This document shows, in pieces, positions 51,530-60,472 of a stretch of 63,219 nucleotides of DNA (position 1 is the stretch's first letter; every line of letters starts with the position of its first letter). Position numbers and translations under genes: made by a program. Source of the stretch: Methanosarcina sp. KYL-1 (GTDB lineage Archaea; Halobacteriota; Methanosarcinia; Methanosarcinales; Methanosarcinaceae); the NCBI RefSeq assembly GCF_024372725.1, contig NZ_VOUA01000021.1:1-63219 (forward strand), written 5' to 3'. The notes under the pieces are model-generated. The model had not been told where the DNA came from and ran no database searches. It saw nothing but the letters and a program-made list of their open reading frames with translations.

Positions 51530-53254
51530 ATGTCCGAGGAACTGGTATCAATCCTGGCCTATCACAAGGCAAGCAAGCATAACTTCAATGCCTATGCTCC
51601 GGGCCCTCGCAGGCTGGACATGGCGATTAAGCCCAATCTTTTTCTAAGTTACCGTGGGGCGCGGCTTTTACAACTGGAAACCGAGAGTGAGAAAGAGCTT
51701 AAAGCCAAAAGTTTTCCGGCTTACGAGCAGGCTTTTTCCCCGGGCCAGCTCCGGCCCGCGGTCCCTGACCGGCAGAGCATATCCAGGCTTTTTTTTGACA
51801 GCTTTGCGATTTCGGTCTGGAGAAAAACGGGAAACGCAAAATGGCCCCTCCGCATCAATCCTTCCAGCGGAAACCTGCACCCAACCGAAGTTTACCTGCT
51901 TTCCGGCCCCGTAGAGGGGCTTTTGAAAAAGCCTTCTGTCTGCCATTATGCTCCTTTGCCCCATGCGCTTGAACTCAGGGCGGAAGTCCCCCCAAAGGCC
52001 TGGAAACAGCTGAGTTCCGGCTTTCCGGAAGGCACTTTTTTTGTGGGGCTGAGCTCCATCCACTGGAGGGTCGCCTGGAAATACGGGGTCAGGGCTTTTC
52101 GGTATTCCAACCATGATATAGGGCATGCGATTGCAGCCCTGAGTTTTGCAGCTGCAGGTCTGGGGTGGGAAGCGAGCCTTCTTGAGGGCATGAGTTCGAA
52201 AGGTATTGCCGCACTTCTCGGCATTTCCGGCTCGGAAGGGCCTGAAAAGGAAGAGCCTGCCTGCCTGCTTGCAGTTTATCCGGCCGGGAAAACTTGTTCG
52301 AAAAATAAGGTATGTTCGGATGCGGTTCTTGCTTTCGAAGAAATTTCCTGGGAAGGTTCTCCGAATCGGCTGAGCCCGAGGCACGTGGAATGGGTTGACA
52401 TTGAAAAGGCTGTTTTTGCAACCCGAAAAGGAGAGACCGATTATCCCAGGGAGAAAAAGTACATGGGACCCGGGCCGGAAGGGCAGCCGGAGTTGCCCGA
52501 AAAAGAGCGCGGAAAAGGTAGGGGTCCAGCTCTTGAGAGGACGGTTCTTGAGAGGGCAGTTCTTGAGGGTGTTTCCCTGCGCAGTATGGTCCACACCCGG
52601 AGGAGTGCCCTGGAAATGAACAACAGCGCATATATGGAGGAAGAAACCTTCTACGGCATTTTGAGAAGATCGCTTCCGGAGCCGCATCCTCCCTTCAACG
52701 CCCTGGTTCCGGGCCCCTTTGTCCACCTGCTCCTTTTTGTAAACCGGGTAAAGGGGCTTCGTTCAGGCCTCTACATTTTCCTCCGTAAATCCGGGGAAAA
52801 AGAGAAGCTCCGGACGGCTATGAGAAACGACTTCCTGTGGGAGCGGCCGGAGATCTGTCCTCCGGGGCTTGAGCTCTACTTGCTTGTGGAAGAATCCCTG
52901 TACTACTTTGCCGCCCAGCTTTCCTGCGCCCAGCGGAAGGCTGCAGATGCCTGTTTTACCGCGTGTATGCTCTCGGAATTCGAAGAGCCCCTGGGGGCTT
53001 TCGGTGCCTGGATCTACCCTTACCTTTTCTGGGAATGCGGAGTTCTCGGGCAGCTGCTTTACCTGGAGGCTGAGGCCCGGGGGTTCAGGGGTTGCGGGAT
53101 AGGGTGTTTTTTTGACGACCCCCTGCACGATACCCTTGGGCTTGCGGGACTTGAATACCAGGACCTCTACCACTTCGCTGTGGGCGTCCCGCTTCCGGAA
53201 AGGGGATTTTTGTCCCTGCCCGCGTATCCTGAAAGGGGCAGAAAAGAAGCTTGA
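51530..53254 (+). CDS. Two-lobed SagB/ThcOx-type FMN oxidoreductase
   Basis: 574 residues with two nitroreductase-fold halves. First half: YHKASKHNFNAYAPGPRRLD at the front, RINPSSGNLHPTEVYLL near residue 105 and GHAIAALSFAAAGLGWEA. Second half from about 345: SLRSMVHTRRSALEMN and HLLLFVNRVKGLRSGLY. SagB-type enzymes oxidise azolines in thiazole/oxazole peptides, but no YcaO cyclodehydratase or precursor peptide lies nearby, and archaeal members are often stand-alone. A linker contains three copies of LER(T/A)VLE-like sequence made by a short repeat. Substrate unknown. Confidence 0.8.
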   Translation: MSEELVSILAYHKASKHNFNAYAPGPRRLDMAIKPNLFLSYRGARLLQLETESEKELKAKSFPAYEQAFSPGQLRPAVPDRQSISRLFFDSFAISVWRKTGNAKWPLRINPSSGNLHPTEVYLLSGPVEGLLKKPSVCHYAPLPHALELRAEVPPKAWKQLSSGFPEGTFFVGLSSIHWRVAWKYGVRAFRYSNHDIGHAIAALSFAAAGLGWEASLLEGMSSKGIAALLGISGSEGPEKEEPACLLAVYPAGKTCSKNKVCSDAVLAFEEISWEGSPNRLSPRHVEWVDIEKAVFATRKGETDYPREKKYMGPGPEGQPELPEKERGKGRGPALERTVLERAVLEGVSLRSMVHTRRSALEMNNSAYMEEETFYGILRRSLPEPHPPFNALVPGPFVHLLLFVNRVKGLRSGLYIFLRKSGEKEKLRTAMRNDFLWERPEICPPGLELYLLVEESLYYFAAQLSCAQRKAADACFTACMLSEFEEPLGAFGAWIYPYLFWECGVLGQLLYLEAEARGFRGCGIGCFFDDPLHDTLGLAGLEYQDLYHFAVGVPLPERGFLSLPAYPERGRKEA

Positions 53255-53316
53255 TTAACTGAAGTTTAGTTAAATGAAGCTGAATTAACTGAAAGCTTAA
53301 TAAACTTTCAAAAAAC

Positions 53317-54384
53317 TCAGCGTTTGAGGGTTTTCATGCTTGCGGGGATGCAGAGGTTTTCTGCTTCCGTTCCGCACTCCACGACGATTCCCCTGAGCAG
53401 GCGGCCCAGGATATCCGATCCCGTCACAATCCTCTTTTCTTTTCCCCAGTACAGGATCAGGTCCTGGTCGATCACGTCGTCTTCGGGGTGCTGGGGGTAG
53501 ACCTTGAACTGCCTGATCACTCTTTCAAGCCTGGTCTTCGGGGACTTTACCACGACCGGGAAGTGGCAGTACGATAGGGGGATGAAGGGGCCTTTTTTGT
53601 AGACCGCGTCCCTGAGGAAGCCGTCGGCATCGAGCACCATAACGGGTTCGTCTGTGGGGCCTGTAATTATCACCCATTTTTTCCCGGAAGCTTCGATCTT
53701 CTGCAGGAAGGGGTCGGAAGGTTCCCTTGCAAACGGGGGGAAGACCGGGCGGTTGTTCTCCACAGGGAGGGAGATGATGCTTCTCGGGTCTATGATCGAA
53801 CCTTCGTCGGAGATCGAGACGTCGTCAATTGAAAGGAAGTTCAGGGCTCCTATCCCTTCAAACTTCCCGATATCGGACTTGGCAGAAGCAATATGTTTCT
53901 CCAGCATGATCCTCATGGCCTGTTCCCGGAAGAGCTCAAGCTTTTCCCGGCCAAGCCACCAGTCCAGGATGATAGCCGTGGGCTTTGCTACAGGATAGAG
54001 CAAGAGCTGGTAGAAGCGGACCAGGGGAGTCAGCCTGGCCCCGATTGCCAGGGCGTTTCGGGAAAAATAAGCCTGGGGGGCGATTTCTCCGAAACAGGTG
54101 ATCCCGACGGTCGAGAAGAGGAAAGCCGAGGTCCCTGCCATCACGGAGTCAGTGAGCAGGGCAATGAGGACATTTACACCTACGTTTCCCCAGAGCATTG
54201 TCGTGAGCAGGAAGTTAGAGTCTTTCCGGATCTGCAGGATTTTAATAGCTTCCTTATTGTCCGCTTCAGCTTCTATCTCAAGCCTCAGCCGGCCAAGGCC
54301 GAAAAGCCCTATTGTCAGCCCTGAAAAAACAGCAGACTGCGTCAGGCAGAGTGCGATCAGTATCCAGATAATGAAGTTCTGCAT
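53317..54384 (-). CDS. CNNM/CorB-type DUF21 + CBS transporter
   Basis: 355 residues. DUF21 membrane domain (about residues 1-170) with three helices and a SGLTIGLFGLGRLRLEIEA start, then a regulatory region with two CBS-like repeats (SDIGKFEGIGALNFLSIDD... ILYWGKEKRIVTGSDILGRLL). Archaeal CorB of this family exports Mg2+ driven by Na+. The HlyC/CorC C-terminal domain is absent, as in short archaeal members. Converges with the SagB-like gene. Confidence 0.82.
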   Translation of the reverse strand: MQNFIIWILIALCLTQSAVFSGLTIGLFGLGRLRLEIEAEADNKEAIKILQIRKDSNFLLTTMLWGNVGVNVLIALLTDSVMAGTSAFLFSTVGITCFGEIAPQAYFSRNALAIGARLTPLVRFYQLLLYPVAKPTAIILDWWLGREKLELFREQAMRIMLEKHIASAKSDIGKFEGIGALNFLSIDDVSISDEGSIIDPRSIISLPVENNRPVFPPFAREPSDPFLQKIEASGKKWVIITGPTDEPVMVLDADGFLRDAVYKKGPFIPLSYCHFPVVVKSPKTRLERVIRQFKVYPQHPEDDVIDQDLILYWGKEKRIVTGSDILGRLLRGIVVECGTEAENLCIPASMKTLKR

Positions 54385-54394
54385 TGTAAGCCTA

Positions 54395-54580
54395 TGACCT
54401 CTTTTATGAGTTTAATGGAACTGCCTTTATTTTGGGTTTAATGGAACTGCCTTTATTTTGAATTTAATGGAGTTGCCTTTAATTTGAGTTTAATGGAGTC
54501 TTTAATTTGAGTTTAATGGAGTCTTTAATTTGAGTTTAATGGAGTCTTTAATTTGAGTTTAATGGAGTCTTTAATTTGTA
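54395..54580. repeat. Tandem array, 22-30-nt units, about 7 copies
   Basis: First three copies have the form GTTTAATGGAACTGCCTTTA, the last four the shortened GTTTAATGGAGTCTTTAATT, so the array has changed its unit length along its course. Confidence 0.85.
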
Positions 54581-54742
54581 TATCTCTTTTCCGTAAATAT
54601 AACTTGACTTGTGTTCCCTTGCATTTCCCGGCATTTCTTATTAATATTTTTTGCTTTTACAGGAGGAAAGAGCCCGGATTTGAGGGAAAATACTCATACA
54701 GGGACTTCCATAAAGTAAATCCAGGTCAGGAGGTCTAATGCA

Positions 54743-55048
54743 ATGGATCTTTTTCATCTGAAGGCAGAGAAAGGAAACCATGTTAAGGGGATCGACAGAG
54801 GCAAGATTTTGATGTACGGGCTAAGCACCTGCGTGTGGTGCAAAAGGACAAAGAAACTGCTCACCGAACTGGGAGTGGAATTCGATTACGTCTATGTGGA
54901 CCGGCTTGAAGGGGAAGAAGAAGAAAAAGCTGTAGAGGAAGTAAGGCGGTTTAACCCGTCAATTTCTTTCCCGACGACCATTATCAACGGGGAAAAGGCT
55001 ATTGTGGGTTTCAAGGAAAAACAGATCCGAGAAGCCCTTGGTTTTTAA
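54743..55048 (+). CDS. NrdH/glutaredoxin-like protein
   Basis: 101 residues. After a ~20-residue lead, a glutaredoxin fold with active site [13 protein letters not shown], the cis-Pro region [10 protein letters not shown] and a C-terminal [10 protein letters not shown] helix. In Methanosarcina barkeri a protein of this type is reduced by ferredoxin:disulfide reductase and feeds the class III ribonucleotide reductase; the reductase is encoded 11 nt downstream here, so the pair should work the same way. nrdD itself is not in the window. AGGAGG lies 9 nt before this ATG. Confidence 0.88.
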   Translation: MDLFHLKAEKGNHVKGIDRGKILMYGLSTCVWCKRTKKLLTELGVEFDYVYVDRLEGEEEEKAVEEVRRFNPSISFPTTIINGEKAIVGFKEKQIREALGF

Positions 55049-55059
55049 GGGGGATTGAA

Positions 55060-55614
55060 ATGGAAGAAGAAAATTTTGGGGAAGGGGCTATTGAAGAAAC
55101 AGAAATCCCTGCAGAATACGTGGACCGGCTCTATAAACGGCTGAACAGGGAAGCCGAAAATGCGGGCTACCACCTGAACCCTGATGTCGACTTCACAAAG
55201 GAACTGGTCTTCGGGCTGCTTGTCAATGAAAAGCGCTATGGGTACTGGGCCTGCCCCTGCAGGCTGGCTTCCGGGAACAAGGAAGAAGACCTGGACATCA
55301 TCTGTCCCTGCAACTACCGGGACCCCGACCTTAACGAACACGGGGCCTGCTACTGTGCCCTCTACGTCTCAAGAACCGTCCTGAGCGGGGATAAAGAGCT
55401 CCAGTCAATTCCCGAAAGGCGCCCCTCCGCAGAAGAGAGAAAAGCTGCCAGGGCCGCAAGAGCCGAAATGGAGGAAGCGATGGGATTTTCAGGAAAGCTG
55501 TCAAAGCCGGTCTGGAGATGCCCGGTCTGCGGATACCTCTGTGCCATGGACGAACCCCCAGGGGTCTGTCCTATCTGCAAGGCAAAAAAGGAAAGGTTTG
55601 AGCGCTTTATGTGA
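55060..55614 (+). CDS. Ferredoxin:disulfide reductase with rubredoxin tail
   Basis: 184 residues. The first ~115 residues form the catalytic subunit of ferredoxin-thioredoxin reductase: [30 protein letters not shown] supply the [4Fe-4S] ligands and the redox disulfide. The last ~35 residues are a rubredoxin-like iron site, CPVCGYLC and [11 protein letters not shown]. This fused form is the methanogen FDR that reduces disulfides of glutaredoxin-like partners with ferredoxin electrons. GGGGGATTG precedes the ATG. Two-gene operon with the glutaredoxin gene. Confidence 0.92.
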   Translation: MEEENFGEGAIEETEIPAEYVDRLYKRLNREAENAGYHLNPDVDFTKELVFGLLVNEKRYGYWACPCRLASGNKEEDLDIICPCNYRDPDLNEHGACYCALYVSRTVLSGDKELQSIPERRPSAEERKAARAARAEMEEAMGFSGKLSKPVWRCPVCGYLCAMDEPPGVCPICKAKKERFERFM

Positions 55615-55775
55615 CTTTTTTCCTTTTTTGTTTTTTGTTTTTTTCTTGTTTTTCTCTTGTTTTTCTAACGTGAAAGTACGGTGTGTAATCCAGGGGTATT
55701 ACTTTTAAATTTCTTTTTCTCCTTAACAGTACTTTTATCCATTATAAAAATGAATTAGTCAATGGGGGGACATTT

Positions 55776-56285
55776 ATGGAAACAATGGACGCAATTCTTA
55801 CTAGAAGAAGCATTAGAAAATATTTATCAAAGCCCGTTACCCGGGATGTAATCGACGAGGTCCTGAAAGCAGGGATGAATGCGCCTTCGGCAGGGGACGA
55901 GCAGCCCTGGCATTTTGTTATACTGGACAGGCACGGCCTGCTCGAGAAGATTGCAAAGATGCATCCCTATGCGAAGATGCTGAAGGAAGCCCCTGCTGCC
56001 GTCCTGGTCTGCGGGGACGAAAGCATGCAGAAGTTCCGGGACTTCTGGGTTCAGGACTGCTCTGCGGCAAGTGAAAATATGCTGCTTGCCTGCCATGCCC
56101 TGGGGCTGGGTGCAGTCTGGCTCGGGATTTACCCCGCTGAAAAAATGATCCTGGAAGTAAGGAACCTCCTGAGCATCCCTGAGCATGTAATCCCGTTTTC
56201 AATCATTGCAATGGGCTATCCGGCAGAGGAAAAGGAAGGCAGGTTCAGGTACGACGTTTCAAGAATCCACGACAATGCCTGGTGA
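55776..56285 (+). CDS. Nitroreductase family protein
   Basis: 169 residues, single-domain FMN-dependent NAD(P)H oxidoreductase. Motifs: ILTRRSIRKYLSKPV at the front (FMN phosphate), AGMNAPSAGDEQPWHFVI, and CHALGLGAVWLGIYP near residue 108. Substrate unknown; short archaeal members are common in methanogens. GGGGGG lies 8 nt before the ATG. Confidence 0.9.
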   Translation: METMDAILTRRSIRKYLSKPVTRDVIDEVLKAGMNAPSAGDEQPWHFVILDRHGLLEKIAKMHPYAKMLKEAPAAVLVCGDESMQKFRDFWVQDCSAASENMLLACHALGLGAVWLGIYPAEKMILEVRNLLSIPEHVIPFSIIAMGYPAEEKEGRFRYDVSRIHDNAW

Positions 56286-56370
56286 ACCGGGGTTGGGGTT
56301 CCGGAGCCTTTCAGGAAACCCTGCGGAAATGACTTGCGGAAATGATTCAAATTTTCCCAGGGCTGGCTTT

Positions 56371-56475
56371 TTTCCAGTTTTCCTTTTCCAGTTTTCTTTT
56401 TCCAGTTTTCCTTTTCCAGTTTTCCTTTTCCAGTTTTCCTTTTCCAGTTTTCTTTTTCCAGTTTTCCTTTTTACA
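56371..56475. repeat. Tandem array, 14-nt unit, about 7.5 copies
   Basis: Unit CAGTTTTCCTTTTC after the nitroreductase gene. Confidence 0.92.
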
Positions 56476-56694
56476 GGTTTTCTCTCTTTAAGCTGTAATT
56501 TCCTTAACTGATTTCTCTTTTCGGGTTCTCCGATCAGTCTACTTATAAGATAAGGGCTGAATAAGGATATGAATAGGATAAGGTAGGGATTTGATAGGGA
56601 CTTAAAAGTCACCTGTTAAAATAATAGCCTGTTAGAATAATAGCCTGTTAAAATCATCAATGGAATTAATTCAGGTTGTAAATGAGGGTAGTTT
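56476..56694. other. Gap before the bactofilin-like gene
   Basis: Degenerate repeats of TAGCCTGTTA(A/G)AATAA at 56605-56655; nothing else seen. Confidence 0.4.
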
Positions 56695-57792
56695 ATGGAT
56701 AAAGAAGAGTGGTCTATGGAAAAGAAGCTGGTTTGCAGTCTGGCTCTGCTTATAATGTTTTTTGCTGTACTTCCTTTTTCGGCAGCTGCAGCGGATGAAG
56801 AAACTTTTCTGAAATATACGAGTTCAGGGAACGCCTTCGGGGGCGGGGATTACCTGCTAATTGACGAGGATATCGAAGGGGACCTTGTGCTCGGAGGGTC
56901 GCAGCTTACGGTAAACGGAAATATAGGAGATGACTTTATAGGCGCCGGGGGCTCGGTCATCGTCAACGGCGACGTTTCGGGCAACATTATTGCAGCCGGG
57001 GGCTCGGTCAGGGTAAACGGTAATGTTGGGGGAGATCTGGTGGCGGCCGGAGGCGAGATTTTTCTCTCCGAGGACAGTACCGTTGAAGGTGACGCTCTCA
57101 TAGCCGGCGGAGATGTGACCCTTAACGGGGTTGTCAACGGGGACGGTTCGGTCTCGGCAGGAACGCTGAACACCGGAAATGACTTCGAGCTCAAAGGGGA
57201 CCTGGAACTTGAAGCCGGAAACGTTCCAGCTGGACTGGAAGAGCAGGTTGGGGGAAACCTCAGTGTAATAGAAAGGCCTGCAGGGGAAGGCCGGTATGAG
57301 GGTGCTTACGAAGGTTTCGGCTTTTTCGGCTTCCTGGTCGGGCTTCTGGCTTCCCTGGCTCTCGGCCTGATCCTGATCTACCTCTTCCCGGGCTTTGTTG
57401 CCGGGCTTTCGGAAACCGTCCGGGCTTCGGCACTGAAAGCGGGCCTTGCGGGGCTGGCAGTGCTGTTCTTCCTCCCGATCCTCTCCGTAATCCTGCTTGT
57501 CACGGTTTTCGGGTGGAGCCTCTCAGTCCTGCTCTTCCTGCTTCTTGCGCTCTCGCTCCTGATATCCACGGTGCCGGTAAAGCTGCTTGCCGGGGAGGTA
57601 ATCTATACGAAGTTATTCAAAAAAGAAGCCGGAAAGATGCTTTATTACTTTACCGGGGTGCTTGTATTTGCAGTCATTTATGAAATCCCCTTCCTGGGAG
57701 ATCTGGTGCGTTTCGGTGCCCTCCTTGTGGGGCTTGGGGCAATAAGCATCTGGCTTCTGGGACAGACTGAAAGCAGAAGTTCCGGGCAGTGA
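56695..57792 (+). CDS. Secreted bactofilin-like beta-helix protein with membrane domain
   Basis: 365 residues. Signal peptide (CSLALLIMFFAVLPFSAAAA), then about 120 residues of short repeats such as GGSVIVNGDVSGNIIAAGGS, which fit a bactofilin/polymer-forming right-handed beta-helix, then a linker and four to five transmembrane helices (about residues 205-355). Here the helix faces outward, unlike bacterial cytoskeletal bactofilins, so it may form an extracytoplasmic scaffold. GAGGG precedes the ATG; a second ATG at 56716 is also possible. Confidence 0.75.
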   Translation: MDKEEWSMEKKLVCSLALLIMFFAVLPFSAAAADEETFLKYTSSGNAFGGGDYLLIDEDIEGDLVLGGSQLTVNGNIGDDFIGAGGSVIVNGDVSGNIIAAGGSVRVNGNVGGDLVAAGGEIFLSEDSTVEGDALIAGGDVTLNGVVNGDGSVSAGTLNTGNDFELKGDLELEAGNVPAGLEEQVGGNLSVIERPAGEGRYEGAYEGFGFFGFLVGLLASLALGLILIYLFPGFVAGLSETVRASALKAGLAGLAVLFFLPILSVILLVTVFGWSLSVLLFLLLALSLLISTVPVKLLAGEVIYTKLFKKEAGKMLYYFTGVLVFAVIYEIPFLGDLVRFGALLVGLGAISIWLLGQTESRSSGQ

Positions 57793-57885
57793 TTCCTGCA
57801 AAGTTCAGGTGTTTTAAAGCTCACGGAAGTCAAGGTTCAGAAACTTTCGAATTCAGGGAATTCGAAAGTTCAGATAATTCCAGAG

Positions 57886-58743
57886 TCAGGGAAGGACTTC
57901 TTCCCTGTATTTTTCAAAGCCCAGCCTGTCCAGCAAATCCCCGAACCTCTCCCCGTCAAGCCCGTGTTCCCTGTAGTACCCGAGGGTCTTTTCAAGGGCT
58001 GAAAAAAGCTGTTTCTCGTCCGCAAGTTCGAGAAGTTTTGTCCCGGGCCTGGGCTTTCGCCCAACTTTGCCTCCCACAAAAACCGTGTATCCGGTTTTTT
58101 CCGCCTTTAAGGCATCTTTCCTGCAGGCTGCGATACAGGCCCCGCAGAGGATGCACTTCTCCCGGTCTATACGGGCTTTTCCTTCTTCGATTGTTACGGC
58201 TCCCGGCTTGCAGGCTTTTGCACAGCGCCCGCAGCCCGTGCAGTTTTCCTCAACCCGGGCGGGAAGTGCCGTGCCCATTATCCCGAAATCATTTTCCTGG
58301 GGCTTTAAACAGGCTGCCGGACACCCGGTTACCGCAATCTTGAACTTTTTCGGGACTGCTTCCCCGAAGTATTTTTCATCGAGTTTGCATGCAAGTTTCT
58401 GGGAGTCGATAAGCCCATTCTTGCAGACCTTGTTTCCCTGGCAGGCAACCACTGCCCTTACCCGCTTTCCGGCAGCTCCCCCGAGGATCCCCTGGATCTC
58501 AAGCTCATGGCTTGCCTCTTCCGTATCTTCGAGCTTGATAAAAGGAATCTCAATGCCCTGCCTTGAGGTTATGTGGATGTATCCGTAGCCGTATTTCTCA
58601 GCGGCGTCTGCAATTGCCCGCAGCTTTTCGGCATCAACCCTGCCGCCCACGACCTTAAGCCGCATGGAAAAAATGTCTTCCTGCTGCTGGGACAGGAAAC
58701 CTTTGCTTTTAAGTGAATCCTGGTCAATTTTTTTGTCAGTCAT
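57886..58743 (-). CDS. Dissimilatory sulfite reductase-like protein (Dsr-LP)
   Basis: 285 residues. A compact nitrite/sulfite reductase half-domain (MRLKVVGGRVDAEKLRAIAD..., HITSRQGIEIP) with the siroheme-[4Fe-4S] ligands as CQGNKVC and CPAAC near residues 100-145, and two inserted ferredoxin clusters CTGCGRCAKAC and CILCGACIAAC. Such short proteins are known in methanogens, related to the C-terminal half of F420-dependent sulfite reductase; their electron donor and substrate are not settled. No siroheme or F420 gene adjoins it. Confidence 0.88.
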   Translation of the reverse strand: MTDKKIDQDSLKSKGFLSQQQEDIFSMRLKVVGGRVDAEKLRAIADAAEKYGYGYIHITSRQGIEIPFIKLEDTEEASHELEIQGILGGAAGKRVRAVVACQGNKVCKNGLIDSQKLACKLDEKYFGEAVPKKFKIAVTGCPAACLKPQENDFGIMGTALPARVEENCTGCGRCAKACKPGAVTIEEGKARIDREKCILCGACIAACRKDALKAEKTGYTVFVGGKVGRKPRPGTKLLELADEKQLFSALEKTLGYYREHGLDGERFGDLLDRLGFEKYREEVLP

Positions 58744-58839
58744 TGAAGGTCACTTCGCGGCGAGATGCATTAATGTAAATATATATAAAATTTTGGAATG
58801 CCTTCGGGCTCAGGACTGCCCATGGAATAAGAGCTATTT

Positions 58840-58905
58840 GAAAAAAGTCATTTGAAAAAGGCTGTTCGAAAAAAGCTATTTGAAAAAGCTATTCGAAAAA
58901 AGGTT
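58840..58905. repeat. Tandem array, about 16-nt unit, 4 copies
   Basis: Unit close to AAAAAAGCTATTTGA between the Dsr-like gene and azlD. Confidence 0.8.
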
Positions 58906-58958
58906 CCCGGGATGGGAGAAATTCCCGGGTCCTGCTCGACATAAATGGAAAAAATATC

Positions 58959-59309
58959 TCAACAGAGGAATGAAAACAAATTAAGCTGCACCAGCACCAT
59001 ATAAAGCCCGGTCCCTGCAAAGATGCTGAGCATGGCGTTTCTCTTCCATAAATGAAGGCCTGCGACTATCCCTATGGTAAAGAGTTCCGGAAGCCCGTAT
59101 GGGGCTGAAAACCACTGCACGTCTTTCAGGCAGTAAATTACCAGCAGCAGGAGGATCATGGGGGGCAGGTTCTTTTCAATCATGGAGAGGCTTTTGGGAG
59201 GAGCCCTGCAGCTGAAGCAGATGAAAGGAAGCGCCCTTGTGGCAAAGGTCGCGAGGGCCACGGCTGCGATGATTACGAGCATTTGCAATGTACCCAGCGT
59301 TTCAGTCAT
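58959..59309 (-). CDS. azlD: AzlD-type amino-acid permease small subunit
   Basis: 116 residues, four helices, with the family stretch FATRALPFICF near residue 22. AzlD works with AzlC to export branched-chain amino acids. The ATG overlaps the azlC stop (TAATG), so the pair is translationally coupled. Confidence 0.9.
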   Translation of the reverse strand: MTETLGTLQMLVIIAAVALATFATRALPFICFSCRAPPKSLSMIEKNLPPMILLLLVIYCLKDVQWFSAPYGLPELFTIGIVAGLHLWKRNAMLSIFAGTGLYMVLVQLNLFSFLC

Positions 59310-60097
59310 TAATTTTCCTCCTTTACCCTTCCCTCGGCAGTATAGGCCTCAAGGGCGGTTTTCTCACCCAGGAATTTCTCATGTGCTATCAGGATTACGG
59401 TCCCGAAAATAATCGAGAGCAGAAGCATGTTTTCTGGGCTGAAAAGCACCAGTGAGACAACCCCTGCTCCGAGAGCTGCCGTGAAGGGGAAGCGCGATGT
59501 TGAGTGGAAATACTGTTCGATGGTAAGCACAACGAAGAGCGCTGTCAGCACAAAAGCCATCCCCTCCAGGTTCAGGTTAAGTATGGAACCCAGAACTGCC
59601 CCGAGCACGCAGCCCATTATCCAGTAGAGGTGGTCCAGGGCAGTTATGTAGAAGTAAAACCTGGCCTTTGACCCGCCGGCGGGCACTTCCGTGGTGGTCA
59701 GGAGTGCGTAAGTCTCGTCCGTAAGCGCAAAGATCAGGTAAGGCTTGACCTTTCCCACGTCAGAAAACCTGTCCAGCAGGGACAGCCCGTAAAAAGAGTG
59801 CCTGAGGTTCAGGAGCAGCGTAGCAATAACAAATTCCGTAAGCCCGGCTCCTGCCGCCAGCAGGGCTACTGCCAGGAACTGGCCCGACCCAGCATAAATG
59901 AAGAGGCTCATCAGGAAAGCATAGCCCCAGTGGTACCCCGCCCCGTCTAGCAGAAACCCGAAAGCCATCCCCAACGGGATGTACCCCAGGAACACGGGAA
60001 CCGTGGTCTTGAGGGCGCTCATGAAAAGTTCTTTACTCTGCGGTTCTTTCCTATGTTTGCTCATGTCCGGCCAAGCAGCCTCATTTTCCTTCATCAT
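59309..60097 (-). CDS. azlC: AzlC-type amino-acid permease large subunit
   Basis: 262 residues with about eight helices. Family signatures: PVFLGYIPLGMAFGFLL, SLFIYAGSGQFLAVALLA and LNLRHSFYGLSLLDRF, then ALTDETYALL. Exports branched-chain amino acids with AzlD in known cases. An alternative start is the Met at residue 12. GAAGAGAT precedes the first ATG. First gene of azlC-azlD. Confidence 0.93.
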   Translation of the reverse strand: MMKENEAAWPDMSKHRKEPQSKELFMSALKTTVPVFLGYIPLGMAFGFLLDGAGYHWGYAFLMSLFIYAGSGQFLAVALLAAGAGLTEFVIATLLLNLRHSFYGLSLLDRFSDVGKVKPYLIFALTDETYALLTTTEVPAGGSKARFYFYITALDHLYWIMGCVLGAVLGSILNLNLEGMAFVLTALFVVLTIEQYFHSTSRFPFTAALGAGVVSLVLFSPENMLLLSIIFGTVILIAHEKFLGEKTALEAYTAEGRVKEEN

Positions 60098-60472
60098 TTA
60101 TCTCTTCTTTACTTCCTGTTTTATAATTCTTGTTTTATGGTTCTGTTTTGAAATTCTTTGAAGTTCTTTTTAGATCATGTTTTAGAATGAAAAGCAGAAA
60201 TTAGATTTCTCATATATATGTTTTGCCAAATTAAGGCATTGCATATTGAAATGTGTGGCATGATACGGCATAGCTGGATATTGTGGGACATCGTTTTACA
60301 GGAATGTATGATATGGTTGTATGATATGGTTGTATGATATGGTTGTATGATATTGATGTAGGGACGGACTGGATGGAATATTTAAATATTTTAACCCGTT
60401 TTTGAAACCTGATGTTTTTCATTTTTCCGGGTTTACCGATCTTAAAAATTCAGTACTTTCAGGAGAATTAGC
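60098..60472. other. Divergent gap with a 13-nt tandem array
   Basis: Four copies of GTATGATATGGTT at 60306-60354. A TATA-like ATTTAAATATTTTAA at about 60381-60396 may serve the gene at 60473. No other feature. Confidence 0.5.
60306..60354. repeat. Tandem array, 13-nt unit, 4 copies
   Basis: Unit GTATGATATGGTT; copies start at 60306, 60319, 60332 and 60345. Confidence 0.92.
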
